Source: Bacillus carboniphilus
GTDB lineage: Bacteria > Bacillota > Bacilli > Bacillales > JAIVKR01
Assembly: GCF_020524035.2 (NCBI RefSeq)
Contig: NZ_CP129013.1
Location: forward strand, 2,283,822-2,347,821
Length of the DNA stretch: 64,000 bases
Direction: 5' to 3'
Shown here piece after piece: positions 8,202-17,689 of this stretch (position 1 is its first letter; the number at the start of each line of letters is the position of its first letter). The position numbers were made by a program, and so were the translations under genes. The notes under the pieces were generated by a model. The model did not search any database and had not been told where the DNA came from. It saw only the letters and a list, made by a program, of their open reading frames with translations.

Positions 8202-9260
8202 TTATGATTTAGTAGAAACTTCAATTATAGTATCATGTCCTACCCTATAATATTCCACATACCAATCAGCAAATTTTTGCAAGCCTTCGCTAATTGAAGT
8301 TTTTGGTTTAAATCCTACTGCTTTTTGTAATTGATCTGTTGACGCATAGGTAGCAGGAACATCACCTGGTTTAATTGGTTCGAATACTTTGTTAAACTCA
8401 ATTTTTGCACCTGTAGCATTACTTAAACAACTCTCTAATGTATGAATAAAGTCCATTAGTTTCTCAGGGTTGTTATTTCCTATGTTAAACACTTTATGTG
8501 GAACATCCCCTTCAGTTGGGTTACTAAGGAGTCTTTCAATTCCAATGACGATGTCATCAATATAGGTAAAGTCACGATAAAGATCATTTTCGAAATCACC
8601 ATTGTTAAAAATCTTAATTGGCTCACCTGCAAAATGTTTATCCGCAAAACCGAAATAAGCCATATCTGGTCGTCCCATTGGTCCATAAACCGTAAAGAAA
8701 CGAAGACCTGTTGCTGGAATTTTGTATAGATGACTATATGTATGTGCCATTAATTCATTAGACTTTTTAGTCGATGCATAGAGAGAGACCGGATGATCCA
8801 CAAAATCAGTTTCTTCAAATGGCACTTTTTTATTGGCCCCATAAACAGAACTCGAGGATGCATAAACGAGATGATCCACTGGATAGTTTCTACAGGCTTC
8901 TAAAATATGATGAAAACCAACAATATTACTTTGAATATAAACATCTGGATTTTCAATCGAATATCGAACACCTGCTTGTGCTGCTAAATTCACCACAATA
9001 TGAGGCTTGTACTCCTCAAAAATTTCCGTAACGAAAGATTTATCTGCTAAATCACCTTTAATAAAGGTGAAGTTATCAAAAGAAGCCAGTTTCTCTAATC
9101 GAGTATATTTCAGGTTAACATCATAATAATCATTGACATTATCGATTCCGATTACTTTACAACCTTGTTCTAATAGCTTTTTAGATAAATAATAACCGAT
9201 AAATCCAGCAGCTCCTGTTATAAGATACACTTTACTAGGATTAAGAGGTTTGTAGTCCAA
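8202..9260 (-). CDS. UDP-glucuronate 4-epimerase family protein (NAD-dependent)
   Basis: 352 residues, an extended short-chain dehydrogenase. The NAD-binding loop is TGAAGFIG near residue 17; the active-site Ser/Tyr/Lys set is seen in YASSSSVYG and YASTKKSNE. The sequence resembles the capsule epimerases (LspL/Cap1J type) that turn UDP-glucuronic acid into UDP-galacturonic acid in the cytoplasm. It starts at TTG 9260, set by GGAGGAGG 9 bases upstream, and overlaps the end of ugd by 20 bases. The ugd neighbour supplies UDP-glucuronic acid, which fits this substrate. A UDP-GlcNAc or UDP-glucose epimerase is the less likely alternative. Confidence 0.88.
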   Translation of the reverse strand: MDYKPLNPSKVYLITGAAGFIGYYLSKKLLEQGCKVIGIDNVNDYYDVNLKYTRLEKLASFDNFTFIKGDLADKSFVTEIFEEYKPHIVVNLAAQAGVRYSIENPDVYIQSNIVGFHHILEACRNYPVDHLVYASSSSVYGANKKVPFEETDFVDHPVSLYASTKKSNELMAHTYSHLYKIPATGLRFFTVYGPMGRPDMAYFGFADKHFAGEPIKIFNNGDFENDLYRDFTYIDDIVIGIERLLSNPTEGDVPHKVFNIGNNNPEKLMDFIHTLESCLSNATGAKIEFNKVFEPIKPGDVPATYASTDQLQKAVGFKPKTSISEGLQKFADWYVEYYRVGHDTIIEVSTKS

Positions 9261-10611
9261 GATTTTTTTCCTCCTCCATTGAGCTTTTCATTGCAGGTCT
9301 TCTACCAATAGAGTAATATTCAATACCAGACTTAGCCATTTCATCTACGCTATAAATATTTCTTCCATCGTATACAAGTGGTGTTCTCATTAATGTTTTA
9401 TAGACTTCAGGAGCAATTGCTTTTACTTCTCCCCATTCGGTAAAAATAAAGCAGACATTTGCTCCATCTAATGCATTCTCAATGCTATTTACATAAGTAA
9501 TACTACCTTTTTTATTTTTTCCTTCTGGATGAACTTTGGCGAAATTATCTGCTCCGACAGGGTCATAGGCATAAATATCTGCACCTTGTTCTAACAGTAA
9601 AGGAACATTTTCTAACGAAGCGGCTTCTCGTAAATCGTCCGTTCCCGGTTTGAAGGTCAATCCTAAGACAGCTACTTTTAATCCATTAAAGGTAATGAGT
9701 CTTTGACTGGCTTTTTTATATAATCTTGTTTTTTGCTCTTGGTTCACATCAATAGTAGCTTTAATCGTCTTAAGGTCATAACCATTCTGTCTAGCAATAT
9801 ACTCTAGCGCTTTTGTATCTTTAGGAAAACAGGAGCCACCAAAACCGATCCCTGCATTTAAAAACTTACTACCAATTCTCTCATCATAACTCATTCCTTT
9901 AGCGACATCTTGAACATCCGCACCAACTAATTCACATAGGTTGGCAATATCATTCATGTAAGAGATTTTAAGAGCTAGAAAGTCATTAGACGCGTATTTT
10001 ATCATTTCCGCTGATCGTCTATTTACAGATACTATTGGTAAGTTAAAAGGTTCATATACTTTCATTAATAGATTCTCAGCCCATTTACTTTCCGTACCAA
10101 TAATGATTCTTTCTGCATTCAATGTATCTTTAACGGCAGAGCCTTGAGCTAAAAACTCTGGGTTAGATGCTACTTCCACTTTCACATCGTTTATCAAGAA
10201 GTCTTGAATAAACTGTTCAACTTTATCATTGGTTCCAACTGGAACAGTAGACTTAACAACAACTAAACAATCTTTTTCTACGCTCTCAGCAATTTGTCTT
10301 GCAACTGTTGCTATGTAGGATAGGTTAGCCGATCCGTCTGGTTGTTCAGGAGTTCCCACCCCAATAAAAATGGCATCAGCATCTTTATATGCAGATTGGT
10401 AATCGGTTGTATAATCCAATCTACCTGCATTATAGTTTTTTTGCATTAGTTCTTCTAAACCTTCTTCATAAATTGGCGAAACACCTGACTTCATCACATT
10501 GACTTTGTCTTCATCAATATCTACACAAGTGACTTGATGACCCACTTCTGCAAAACAAACGCCGGCTACTAAGCCGACGTATCCAGTTCCTGCGACTGCG
10601 ATTTTGTACAT
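9241..10611 (-). CDS. ugd: UDP-glucose 6-dehydrogenase (TuaD/Ugd type)
   Basis: 456 residues. The N-terminal Rossmann fold has GTGYVGLVAGVCFAEVGH. The catalytic cysteine is in GFGGSCFPKDTKAL (about residue 260), and the C-terminal UDP-binding domain has FKPGTDDLREA. It oxidises UDP-glucose to UDP-glucuronic acid with two NAD+, feeding acidic polysaccharide synthesis. The ATG at 10611 has an AAAGGAAA ribosome site. This is the closer of two ugd copies to B. subtilis TuaD (YwqF); the second, at 28553-29722, is of a shorter type. In B. subtilis the kinase YwqD activates TuaD by phosphorylation, and a YwqD homologue is encoded in this island. Confidence 0.95.
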   Translation of the reverse strand: MYKIAVAGTGYVGLVAGVCFAEVGHQVTCVDIDEDKVNVMKSGVSPIYEEGLEELMQKNYNAGRLDYTTDYQSAYKDADAIFIGVGTPEQPDGSANLSYIATVARQIAESVEKDCLVVVKSTVPVGTNDKVEQFIQDFLINDVKVEVASNPEFLAQGSAVKDTLNAERIIIGTESKWAENLLMKVYEPFNLPIVSVNRRSAEMIKYASNDFLALKISYMNDIANLCELVGADVQDVAKGMSYDERIGSKFLNAGIGFGGSCFPKDTKALEYIARQNGYDLKTIKATIDVNQEQKTRLYKKASQRLITFNGLKVAVLGLTFKPGTDDLREAASLENVPLLLEQGADIYAYDPVGADNFAKVHPEGKNKKGSITYVNSIENALDGANVCFIFTEWGEVKAIAPEVYKTLMRTPLVYDGRNIYSVDEMAKSGIEYYSIGRRPAMKSSMEEEKNLGLQTS

Positions 10612-10742
10612 ATTTATTTTCCTTTCTGAAATTACTTATCTTTTTATTAATCTCGATCCTTTTAAGTTATTTTTGTCATATAAAAAAAGGTGGACTTTTA
10701 TCGAACATAAAAATAAACAGAGACTGAAGAAAGCAATTTCTA

Positions 10743-12209
10743 TTAATTTTTAACGTACTTTTTCGGAAAAAGGGTTAGAATTTCACTCTTCGAAATAATA
10801 TTTAGCTTTGTAATTAATAATATATAACTAGTAATTCCTACAAAAATAGATAGAATTAGACTGATAAAATCATCTTGGATAAATAAATTACATGAATATA
10901 CGAAAATACTCATTATAATGGACGCTAAAAATATTCTAAAAAAGGTTTTCCTTATTTCAAGATAAGACGTGTTATCTTCAATAACATGTGTGAAAACTGT
11001 TTTAATTATAATTATTGAATAAATTGAATACGTGAATAAAGTACTATACACTGCACCCACGATGCCAAATTGAGGTATAAAAAACATATTGAGAAAAATA
11101 TTTAAAGTCGCAGAAATACCAACCATTATTGCTCTTTTACGTGCGAATCCTAAATAATCTAGTACAGGGCTAAGGACAGAATTTACACTGTAGAAAAAAA
11201 GAAAAATAGTTAATAATTGTAAAGTTTGCACGGTTGGCAAAAAACTTGAACCAAAAAATACTAGGATAAATTCCTTACTAACTAAGAATAAACCCATGCA
11301 TATTGGTAAAGTTAGTAATAACGTTACTCTTATTACTTTTACTAGTTGAGTCGATCTTTTATTTTTATCTATTGAAACAAGCGCAGGTCCTGTAGCATGC
11401 CCAATAGCTACCATGGGCATATGAACTTTTCCAATTATCATTGTTGCTAAACTATAAAAACCTACTGAAATATTATCCATAAAATACTGAACCATTAAAA
11501 TATCGGTTTTCATGTAAAGATAAAAACTCATGGAAATGAAGAACATTGGAACAGAATAAATCAATATGTTTTTAAGAATATTCTTCTCTAATCTATGATA
11601 TGAAAATATTTTCGTCCTTTTATTCATAAAAATAAATATAACCAATAATAATAAGGTTATTCCAATTTCAGATAATAATACAGAATTTACCCCAAAATTC
11701 AAATATAACAAAGTAGCAATTAACGACATATTACCTACATTATAAAATAAATTAAACTTTGTACTTAAATCAAGCCTTCTTAACCCTTGCAAAATTTTCA
11801 ATAAAAATTCTCTTAAGGATCTAAGGAGTGTTATAACTATCAACAAAAAGCTGTATTCTTCTAATTCAATATCTAAAAATCCTTCTAAGAAAGGCAGGAC
11901 ATTAATTAATAATAAAACAATTATTAAAGAAGTACTCATTTTTAATATTAAACCATTAATAATATACTGTGATTTACGTCTGGGATCATTTTGATTTTCA
12001 GCAACGTATCTTGCAACAGATGAAGAAAAACCAAAATCTGCAACCATGACAGATAACACAGTTAAAGTAAGTATTGTCTGTAATAATCCATACTGATTGG
12101 GTCCTAAAAATCTAGTTGTTAATATTAATATTATAAATCCAAATACTATATTCACGACTTGGCCTATCATAGACCATATCGTACCAGTCTTAATTGAATT
12201 TACCTTCAC
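10743..12209 (-). CDS. Polysaccharide flippase (Wzx family), second module
   Basis: 488 residues with 14 or so membrane helices spread along the whole chain. The start TGTIWSMIGQVVNIVFGFI and the TRFLGPNQYGLLQTILT motif are typical of Wzx/PST repeat-unit flippases in the MOP superfamily. Its job is to move the lipid-linked repeat unit across the membrane for polymerisation. GTG 12209 starts directly after the stop of the glycosyltransferase upstream, with GGTGATGAG as the likely ribosome site. It is distinct from the other flippase at 29963-31231, so the island has two export routes. Confidence 0.9.
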   Translation of the reverse strand: MKVNSIKTGTIWSMIGQVVNIVFGFIILILTTRFLGPNQYGLLQTILTLTVLSVMVADFGFSSSVARYVAENQNDPRRKSQYIINGLILKMSTSLIIVLLLINVLPFLEGFLDIELEEYSFLLIVITLLRSLREFLLKILQGLRRLDLSTKFNLFYNVGNMSLIATLLYLNFGVNSVLLSEIGITLLLLVIFIFMNKRTKIFSYHRLEKNILKNILIYSVPMFFISMSFYLYMKTDILMVQYFMDNISVGFYSLATMIIGKVHMPMVAIGHATGPALVSIDKNKRSTQLVKVIRVTLLLTLPICMGLFLVSKEFILVFFGSSFLPTVQTLQLLTIFLFFYSVNSVLSPVLDYLGFARKRAIMVGISATLNIFLNMFFIPQFGIVGAVYSTLFTYSIYSIIIIKTVFTHVIEDNTSYLEIRKTFFRIFLASIIMSIFVYSCNLFIQDDFISLILSIFVGITSYILLITKLNIISKSEILTLFPKKYVKN

Positions 12210-13355
12210 TTACTCATCACCACAATATATATTTAGTAACCTCTGCGAACTTGCATTAATATCATATCCGCAATCTATTAAAGCTAGTTCTAAGTTGTCC
12301 CATTTTGGCGTATCTATAATCATCGACTCTTTTATAGCACTAATCCAACTTTGTGTTCCATCAGAAAGATTTAGACTTTTAACTAATCCAATATCCAAAT
12401 CTGCCTCAACAGGAATCTGCTTAGATATAACACATGGCACCCCTGCTGCTTGTGCTTCAACTAACACGATACCTAGTCCTTCATATAAAGATGGGAAAAG
12501 AAAAACATCAATTGAAGATAATATATATTCAATATCTTTTCTTAGACCTAAGAAGTGTACGTTATTTCCCAATCTCTTTTCATGAACCAGTTTTACTATA
12601 TTGTCTCGCTCATCCCCATCACCAACTAATACAAGGTGTGCATTTGGGTCTTCCTTTAGAAAAGCAGAGAATATCTCTATAATAAAAACATGATTTTTTT
12701 GTCTTGTAAATCGACCTATATGCCCTATAATTGTGGCATCAGTTGATATCTCAAGTTCCTTTATAAGATAACTTTTATCTTTACTTAAATTTTTATATTT
12801 TGTTAAATCAATTGCATTAGGAAAATGTTTTGCAGCCCCTAATTTAACTGGTGAATTACCAAAAACATATTCACCTGCTTCTTTTGAACAGCCTATCAAA
12901 TGTGTGGAATTTTTCAAGATTTCTTTTCTCATGAATTGTCTATAAATTTTTCGCAAAATAGAATCAGTTTTACTGTCGCTAGTATTATGACTGTGAGCTA
13001 TTCTTATAGGTATATTTTGTTTTTTGGCGACAGGTAATACTACACCACTGAAAAACAAAACGTGGCTATGAATAGCATCGTATGGACCATACTCTTTAAT
13101 TGTTTTTTCTAGTGCATCTTTGTACCTTCGTAAACCTTTCTTCGGTTTAGGGTGCGATATTATACGGCCACCCATTTCTATTATTTCATCATCATAAAAG
13201 CATTTTTCTGTTGTTTGTACAACAAAATCAAACTGAATTTTTGAACGATCAATATTTCTATAAATATTCATTATAAGTGTTTCTAAACCTGCTGCATTCA
13301 TGGCACCTACTACATGTAATACTTTAATCTTTTTCTCCAACACCTCTCTTGACAA
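12210..13355 (-). CDS. Glycosyltransferase, GT4 family (EpsF-like)
   Basis: 381 residues with two Rossmann domains. The N-terminus KKIKVLHVVGAMNAAGLETLI and the C-terminal donor-binding part (HIGRFTRQKNH, then LFPSLYEGLGIVLVEAQAAG) are GT4 signatures of retaining transferases using UDP-sugars. It resembles EpsF of the B. subtilis biofilm operon. It should add a sugar to the lipid-linked repeat unit on the cytoplasmic face. The start is uncertain: TTG 13355 or one of the GTG/TTG codons within 15 bases. It overlaps the pyruvyltransferase gene by about 30 bases. Donor and linkage cannot be read from sequence. Confidence 0.88.
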   Translation of the reverse strand: MSREVLEKKIKVLHVVGAMNAAGLETLIMNIYRNIDRSKIQFDFVVQTTEKCFYDDEIIEMGGRIISHPKPKKGLRRYKDALEKTIKEYGPYDAIHSHVLFFSGVVLPVAKKQNIPIRIAHSHNTSDSKTDSILRKIYRQFMRKEILKNSTHLIGCSKEAGEYVFGNSPVKLGAAKHFPNAIDLTKYKNLSKDKSYLIKELEISTDATIIGHIGRFTRQKNHVFIIEIFSAFLKEDPNAHLVLVGDGDERDNIVKLVHEKRLGNNVHFLGLRKDIEYILSSIDVFLFPSLYEGLGIVLVEAQAAGVPCVISKQIPVEADLDIGLVKSLNLSDGTQSWISAIKESMIIDTPKWDNLELALIDCGYDINASSQRLLNIYCGDE

Positions 13356-14511
13356 AGTCTAACAACTCCCTCTTCCTAACATTAATATTTTCTATAACTT
13401 GAGTATCTAAGTGATGGTTTTGCTCTAGTTTATTAATAATTTTATTTATAACTATATCAACTTCTTCATTAAAATCGATAATGTAATCACTTAGCCCCAA
13501 TTCATTATAAATACTCTTTAATTTTATATCCCATACTAATCCAAATGTCTGTTTCATTAATGAAATTGACGGTAAACATGCATGTAATCTTTGTGCAATC
13601 ACTACATCTTGTTTTTGAATACAAGATAGGACGTCTTTATAACTAGTAGGATAGTCCAAGAATGAAACCTTTTCAACGGTTGCTAATTCTTTCTTTATAA
13701 AGTATTCAACAAAACCATTATCAGTAGATGCGCCATTTGTGAAAATATTTACTTCATACCCTCTAGCACTAAGTTTCTTTGCTAAAGACACCCACCAAAT
13801 TTTTGCATCCTCTCTACTCCAACGATATTTACTATGCCTCCTTATCACATTAGGATCCATTATACCTAGTCCAATTTTCGTAGTCTTGGTATGGGTATTT
13901 TTTTCATCATCTCCAATCATATCATTTACAAATATTGCGGGATCTGAAAGAGTAACTACTTTATTACTTAAGCTCTCACTTAAAGAAACCAAAAACCTCC
14001 TTGATTCCGAATCTCTTACTGAAATGTAGTCTGCGTATTCAAGTGCATCTAATAACAACTTTTTAGCAGTTTTACTCCAAGGACCTTTTGCTCCAACAAA
14101 AGCAAAAATAACAGGAATATTATTTAAACGCGCCTCTTTAATAATATTACTTATTCCAATCGGAAAGTTTAGATAATTATCTATTAATAGATGGCCTCCA
14201 CCAATAACTATCAAATCTGCTTTAGCCACGCTTTTTTTCAATTCTGTTTCTAACCCTCTATTTTTTTTATATTTCCTATATACTTTCAACCTTCTCATAT
14301 AATCTGGAGTAAGTTGTTTTAATAATCCAGTAGAGTTTAATTTGATAATAGATTTATTATCAAAATCCCTTACTTTCCCATCTGTTAAATCAAAATTATA
14401 AATTTGAGTTAGTTCATTTGTACTGTGAATAATATAGTTTACGGTTTCAGCAATTATTCGGTCTCCCAGATTTGCCGAGTTTGCCACACCACATACTAAT
14501 ATTTCTTTCAT
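13324..14511 (-). CDS. Polysaccharide pyruvyl transferase
   Basis: About 395 residues from ATG 14511. The N-terminus KEILVCGVANSANLGDRIIAE and the IVIGGGHLLIDNY block, followed by QRLHACLPSISLMKQ, are the pattern of the CsaB/WcaK pyruvyltransferase family (GT-B fold). These enzymes move pyruvate from PEP to a sugar, giving a ketal that adds a negative charge. In B. subtilis EPS and in SLH-anchoring polymers the same group matters for matrix or cell-wall properties. It sits between an EpsG-like polymerase and an EpsF-like transferase, as part of the second module. The acceptor sugar is unknown. Confidence 0.87.
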   Translation of the reverse strand: MKEILVCGVANSANLGDRIIAETVNYIIHSTNELTQIYNFDLTDGKVRDFDNKSIIKLNSTGLLKQLTPDYMRRLKVYRKYKKNRGLETELKKSVAKADLIVIGGGHLLIDNYLNFPIGISNIIKEARLNNIPVIFAFVGAKGPWSKTAKKLLLDALEYADYISVRDSESRRFLVSLSESLSNKVVTLSDPAIFVNDMIGDDEKNTHTKTTKIGLGIMDPNVIRRHSKYRWSREDAKIWWVSLAKKLSARGYEVNIFTNGASTDNGFVEYFIKKELATVEKVSFLDYPTSYKDVLSCIQKQDVVIAQRLHACLPSISLMKQTFGLVWDIKLKSIYNELGLSDYIIDFNEEVDIVINKIINKLEQNHHLDTQVIENINVRKRELLDFVKRGVGEKD

Positions 14512-14599
14512 AATTATCAACACTCCAAAATTATATAATCTTTGAACACAAAAAAATAAAACCTGGAAAACGTATCATCTAACAAAAAGAATGTAAATC

Positions 14600-15703
14600 T
14601 TATTCCTCTAAGTTAAATAAAACATTTTTGTAAGGAAGCATGTGCTCCCCTCTAAATGAGTCACCAAAATAAGCATAATAGCTATATATCAAACAATAAG
14701 ATATCAATAACAAAAGTAATATTGCTTTTACTCCTTTATCTTTATTTAATCGAATTGTAGCAGGGAACAAAAAGCAAATGCTCAAATTTACATACCACAC
14801 CATTCTTCCTATCCCTATTAAAGGTGCAAAAATCTCTGTAAGTACCTTTATAACAAAAAGAAAGAAATAAAATTGAAGATTTGCGCTTTCTTTACTTAAC
14901 TTATTATAATGGAGAAGAAATAATCCCAAAAAAGGCAATGAACTGATAAAACTTGTTCCAATTACTCCAGATGATTCAATATAAGCCTGATAGCGGCCGA
15001 TCGTTATAAAAGGGAATATTAGATACTTAACCGATAATAAACCAACTGGTATTACAGTAGCTAGTTTTAATAAATTTGATTTTTTAAATAGATTTTTATC
15101 ATTTTTACTTAAAAATAATAAAGCCACACTAAATAAAGCAGAGTAGTGAAACATTGTTGCAAAAAGAACAAACATAATAAACTTTTTTTTTCGCCCCTCA
15201 ATAATATACCTATAAGCAAAAACTACTATAGAAACGGCAATTCCCATTCTCATTATTCCAAAGTAGTAGAAGTATTGTGTTGTTGCAAAAATAAAAATTG
15301 CTAGAGTAAAATTTATTTTATCAATTTCGTAACTAAGAGCCTTATAAAAAAAGAAAATTGTTATTGCAGCTGACAAAATAAATAACCATTGTACATCACC
15401 CAAAATATAGGAAATTCTGTACAATAAATAGAAGCCAGGTTCAGTATAATATGTTTGGTAGTAAGAAATTATATCGATATTATTTGCAATTATATAATTA
15501 CGATAATAATTTAAACCATCGACTCCAACACTCATATCTCTAAATCCTATAATATAGATCATGATTAACATAGATAACCATAAGAATAAAGAATTAGGGA
15601 TTTTTTTACCTTCTTTGTCTAGCGATGAATACCTCTGCGCCAATGCTGCAAATAACACTGCAAAAAAAACAGTAAAAATATAAATTAAATATGATGCTAC
15701 CAC
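14600..15703 (-). CDS. EpsG-family polysaccharide polymerase
   Basis: 367 residues with about ten membrane helices. The N-terminus (YLIYIFTVFFAVLFAAL), the GFRDMSVGVDGLNYYRNYI segment and the PGFYLLYRI motif match the EpsG family (Wzy-like). These integral proteins join repeat units outside the membrane. It starts at GTG 15703, with AGGAG 8 bases upstream. It is the second polymerase of the island, of a different family from the one at 35910-37469, which argues that two separate polymers are made. Confidence 0.88.
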   Translation of the reverse strand: MVASYLIYIFTVFFAVLFAALAQRYSSLDKEGKKIPNSLFLWLSMLIMIYIIGFRDMSVGVDGLNYYRNYIIANNIDIISYYQTYYTEPGFYLLYRISYILGDVQWLFILSAAITIFFFYKALSYEIDKINFTLAIFIFATTQYFYYFGIMRMGIAVSIVVFAYRYIIEGRKKKFIMFVLFATMFHYSALFSVALLFLSKNDKNLFKKSNLLKLATVIPVGLLSVKYLIFPFITIGRYQAYIESSGVIGTSFISSLPFLGLFLLHYNKLSKESANLQFYFFLFVIKVLTEIFAPLIGIGRMVWYVNLSICFLFPATIRLNKDKGVKAILLLLLISYCLIYSYYAYFGDSFRGEHMLPYKNVLFNLEE

Positions 15704-15903
15704 AATAACTACTCCTAATCTAAGATATAAAAAATTATAGTATAAGTATAAGCAACCAGCTTATAGTTAAAGAGGCTAAATTAATATATTTGTATTTTTA
15801 AAACACTCGCCAATGCATACGCGTCTATTAATAAATTCAAAATGTAAATGATTCTCTAAATTAATAACAAACATCTTATCTCATGGTACCAATTTTGATC
15901 AAA

Positions 15904-17073
15904 TTATTTTTTCTCAATAGCACCAAACTCTTTTAAAAATTTATTCCTACGCTTTTCGATTATTTTTTTATCATAGTTTTTTGATTCCAAGTAATTTCGT
16001 TTAGATGTTTCGAACATGCTTTTTTTATCAAACTTGTCTAATATCAAACAAATCTCATTTATATTTTTTCTTGTATTACTAAAAATATATTCATTTTCTA
16101 GTAGTTCAGGAATCCCTGCAGTATTAGCTCCAAATGCAGGTAACGCCCTACTCATAGCTTCAATTAACCCACGCGGCAAGCCTTCCTGCCGACTTGGTTG
16201 GGCATAAATATCAATTGTATCTAACCACTCAAATACTTTATTATGTGATAAAGAACCTATAAACTTTACCTGATCAGTTACATCATTTTTCTCAGCGACA
16301 GATCTCAAAAAACTTGAATCTCCTCCACCCACTAACTGGTATTCAAATTTTGTATTTCCTTGCTTCTTCAACTTACCTAGTGCTTCAATAATATACTGTT
16401 GTCCCTTATACCTCACATTTATCGCTGCCGTAGTACCAATTACTAATCTGTTTTCTTGATTAAGCTCCTGTATTTTTTTAAGACGTATATCTAGTATATA
16501 GTCATCAAATTCTTTTAATGCCACGTTAGAACAATTTTCAACCTTTCCATTAGTGGGGTATCTTCCCTGCAAAAATTGATTTGTAACATATATTGAATAA
16601 CTTGCTTCTCGGACCAATTTCTTTGTCTTAAAATACTTAAATGGAGCTATTACCTTTCCTTTAAAGCTATGATTCCAAAATGCGTCCCATGGACAAGCAA
16701 CAACTTCTACTAAATAGGGCTTATTGTTTTTTTTATCTGCATAAACTGCTAATTCACCTATAGAACTCGGGAGCCTTGCTATTAGCGAATCACTACTTAA
16801 AACCTCATCATAAATAATTTTTTTTGCTTTAAATATCTTTGGGGAATTATCAATCGATTTAAAATTTGGAATTTCTACAAATTTAACATTCTTGGTAGAA
16901 GCAAGTGTGAGTTTATCGTTATATGTTTTGATATGCTTCTGTCTGCTTATAACTATTACCTCATCAAACACAGCAGTATATCTTTCTAACATTTCCTTAG
17001 AAAGTCCACCCGTACTATAATATTGGTTATTAAACTTATGAAAAATATGGTCATGTGCAAATACAAGCCTCAT
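15904..17073 (-). CDS. Glycosyltransferase, GT4 family
   Basis: 389 residues with the two-domain GT-B fold. The C-terminal half shows VIGTTAAINVRYKGQQYIIEAL and DIYAQPSRQEGLPRGLIEAMSRALP, typical GT4 donor-site motifs. The N-terminus RLVFAHDHIF is less usual. It probably adds one sugar to the lipid-linked repeat unit. The ATG at 17073 has an AAGGAAA ribosome site and lies 2 bases after the acetyltransferase stop, so it is in the same operon. About 200 AT-rich bases separate it from the polymerase gene. The donor is not predictable. Confidence 0.88.
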   Translation of the reverse strand: MRLVFAHDHIFHKFNNQYYSTGGLSKEMLERYTAVFDEVIVISRQKHIKTYNDKLTLASTKNVKFVEIPNFKSIDNSPKIFKAKKIIYDEVLSSDSLIARLPSSIGELAVYADKKNNKPYLVEVVACPWDAFWNHSFKGKVIAPFKYFKTKKLVREASYSIYVTNQFLQGRYPTNGKVENCSNVALKEFDDYILDIRLKKIQELNQENRLVIGTTAAINVRYKGQQYIIEALGKLKKQGNTKFEYQLVGGGDSSFLRSVAEKNDVTDQVKFIGSLSHNKVFEWLDTIDIYAQPSRQEGLPRGLIEAMSRALPAFGANTAGIPELLENEYIFSNTRKNINEICLILDKFDKKSMFETSKRNYLESKNYDKKIIEKRRNKFLKEFGAIEKK

Positions 17074-17075
17074 AT

Positions 17076-17648
17076 CTATTTCCTTTCCTTGATAATTTTC
17101 GCAGGAACTCCTCCTACTATTACATTTTTTCGAACTTCGTTTTTCACGACAGCTCCTGCCGCAACAATACTACCTGAATTAATTTTACATCCAGCTAGTA
17201 TTCTACAACCTGCTCCTATCCAGACATTATTATCTATTACTGTTTGTTTCAGTTCACATCCCTGGTCTCTAATATTTAATTCTATACTTGAGAACTTATG
17301 TTCTTCAGATAAAATTGTAGTACCGTGTGCTATAGAAACATCATTTCCAATCTTTATTCCACCCGAAGCATTGATATAACACATTGGGTGAATACTCACA
17401 TTATCACCTAGCTCAAGTTGGTGAACCCTATGAAGATATACTCCTGAAAAAACAGCAACATTTTCACCACAATTTTTAGCGATATTTTTTAAACATATAT
17501 ATCTTATAAACATTGCTATGTAGTTATCATGATGTCTTGTAAACTTTAATAAAAAAAGATAAAAGCTTTTAGGAAAAATTTTCGATAACATTATAACAAT
17601 ATTAATTATGCCAGAGAGTTTTTCAATGACTTCTCTTTTTCTTTTCAT
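17076..17648 (-). CDS. Left-handed beta-helix acetyltransferase
   Basis: About 190 residues from ATG 17648 (AAGGTGAT ribosome site). The second half is made of hexapeptide repeats (IKIGNDVSIAHGTTILSEE, NNVWIGAGCRILAGCKI, GSIVAAGAVVKNEV), the fold of the maltose/galactoside O-acetyltransferase group. The catalytic-type histidine lies in SIAHGTT. It should use acetyl-CoA to acetylate a sugar of the polymer. It lies between two GT4 genes; the acceptor is unknown. Confidence 0.88.
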   Translation of the reverse strand: MKRKREVIEKLSGIINIVIMLSKIFPKSFYLFLLKFTRHHDNYIAMFIRYICLKNIAKNCGENVAVFSGVYLHRVHQLELGDNVSIHPMCYINASGGIKIGNDVSIAHGTTILSEEHKFSSIELNIRDQGCELKQTVIDNNVWIGAGCRILAGCKINSGSIVAAGAVVKNEVRKNVIVGGVPAKIIKERK

Positions 17649-17689
17649 CAATATCACCTTTTCATTAATAAAGTCTCAATTTAACTTTA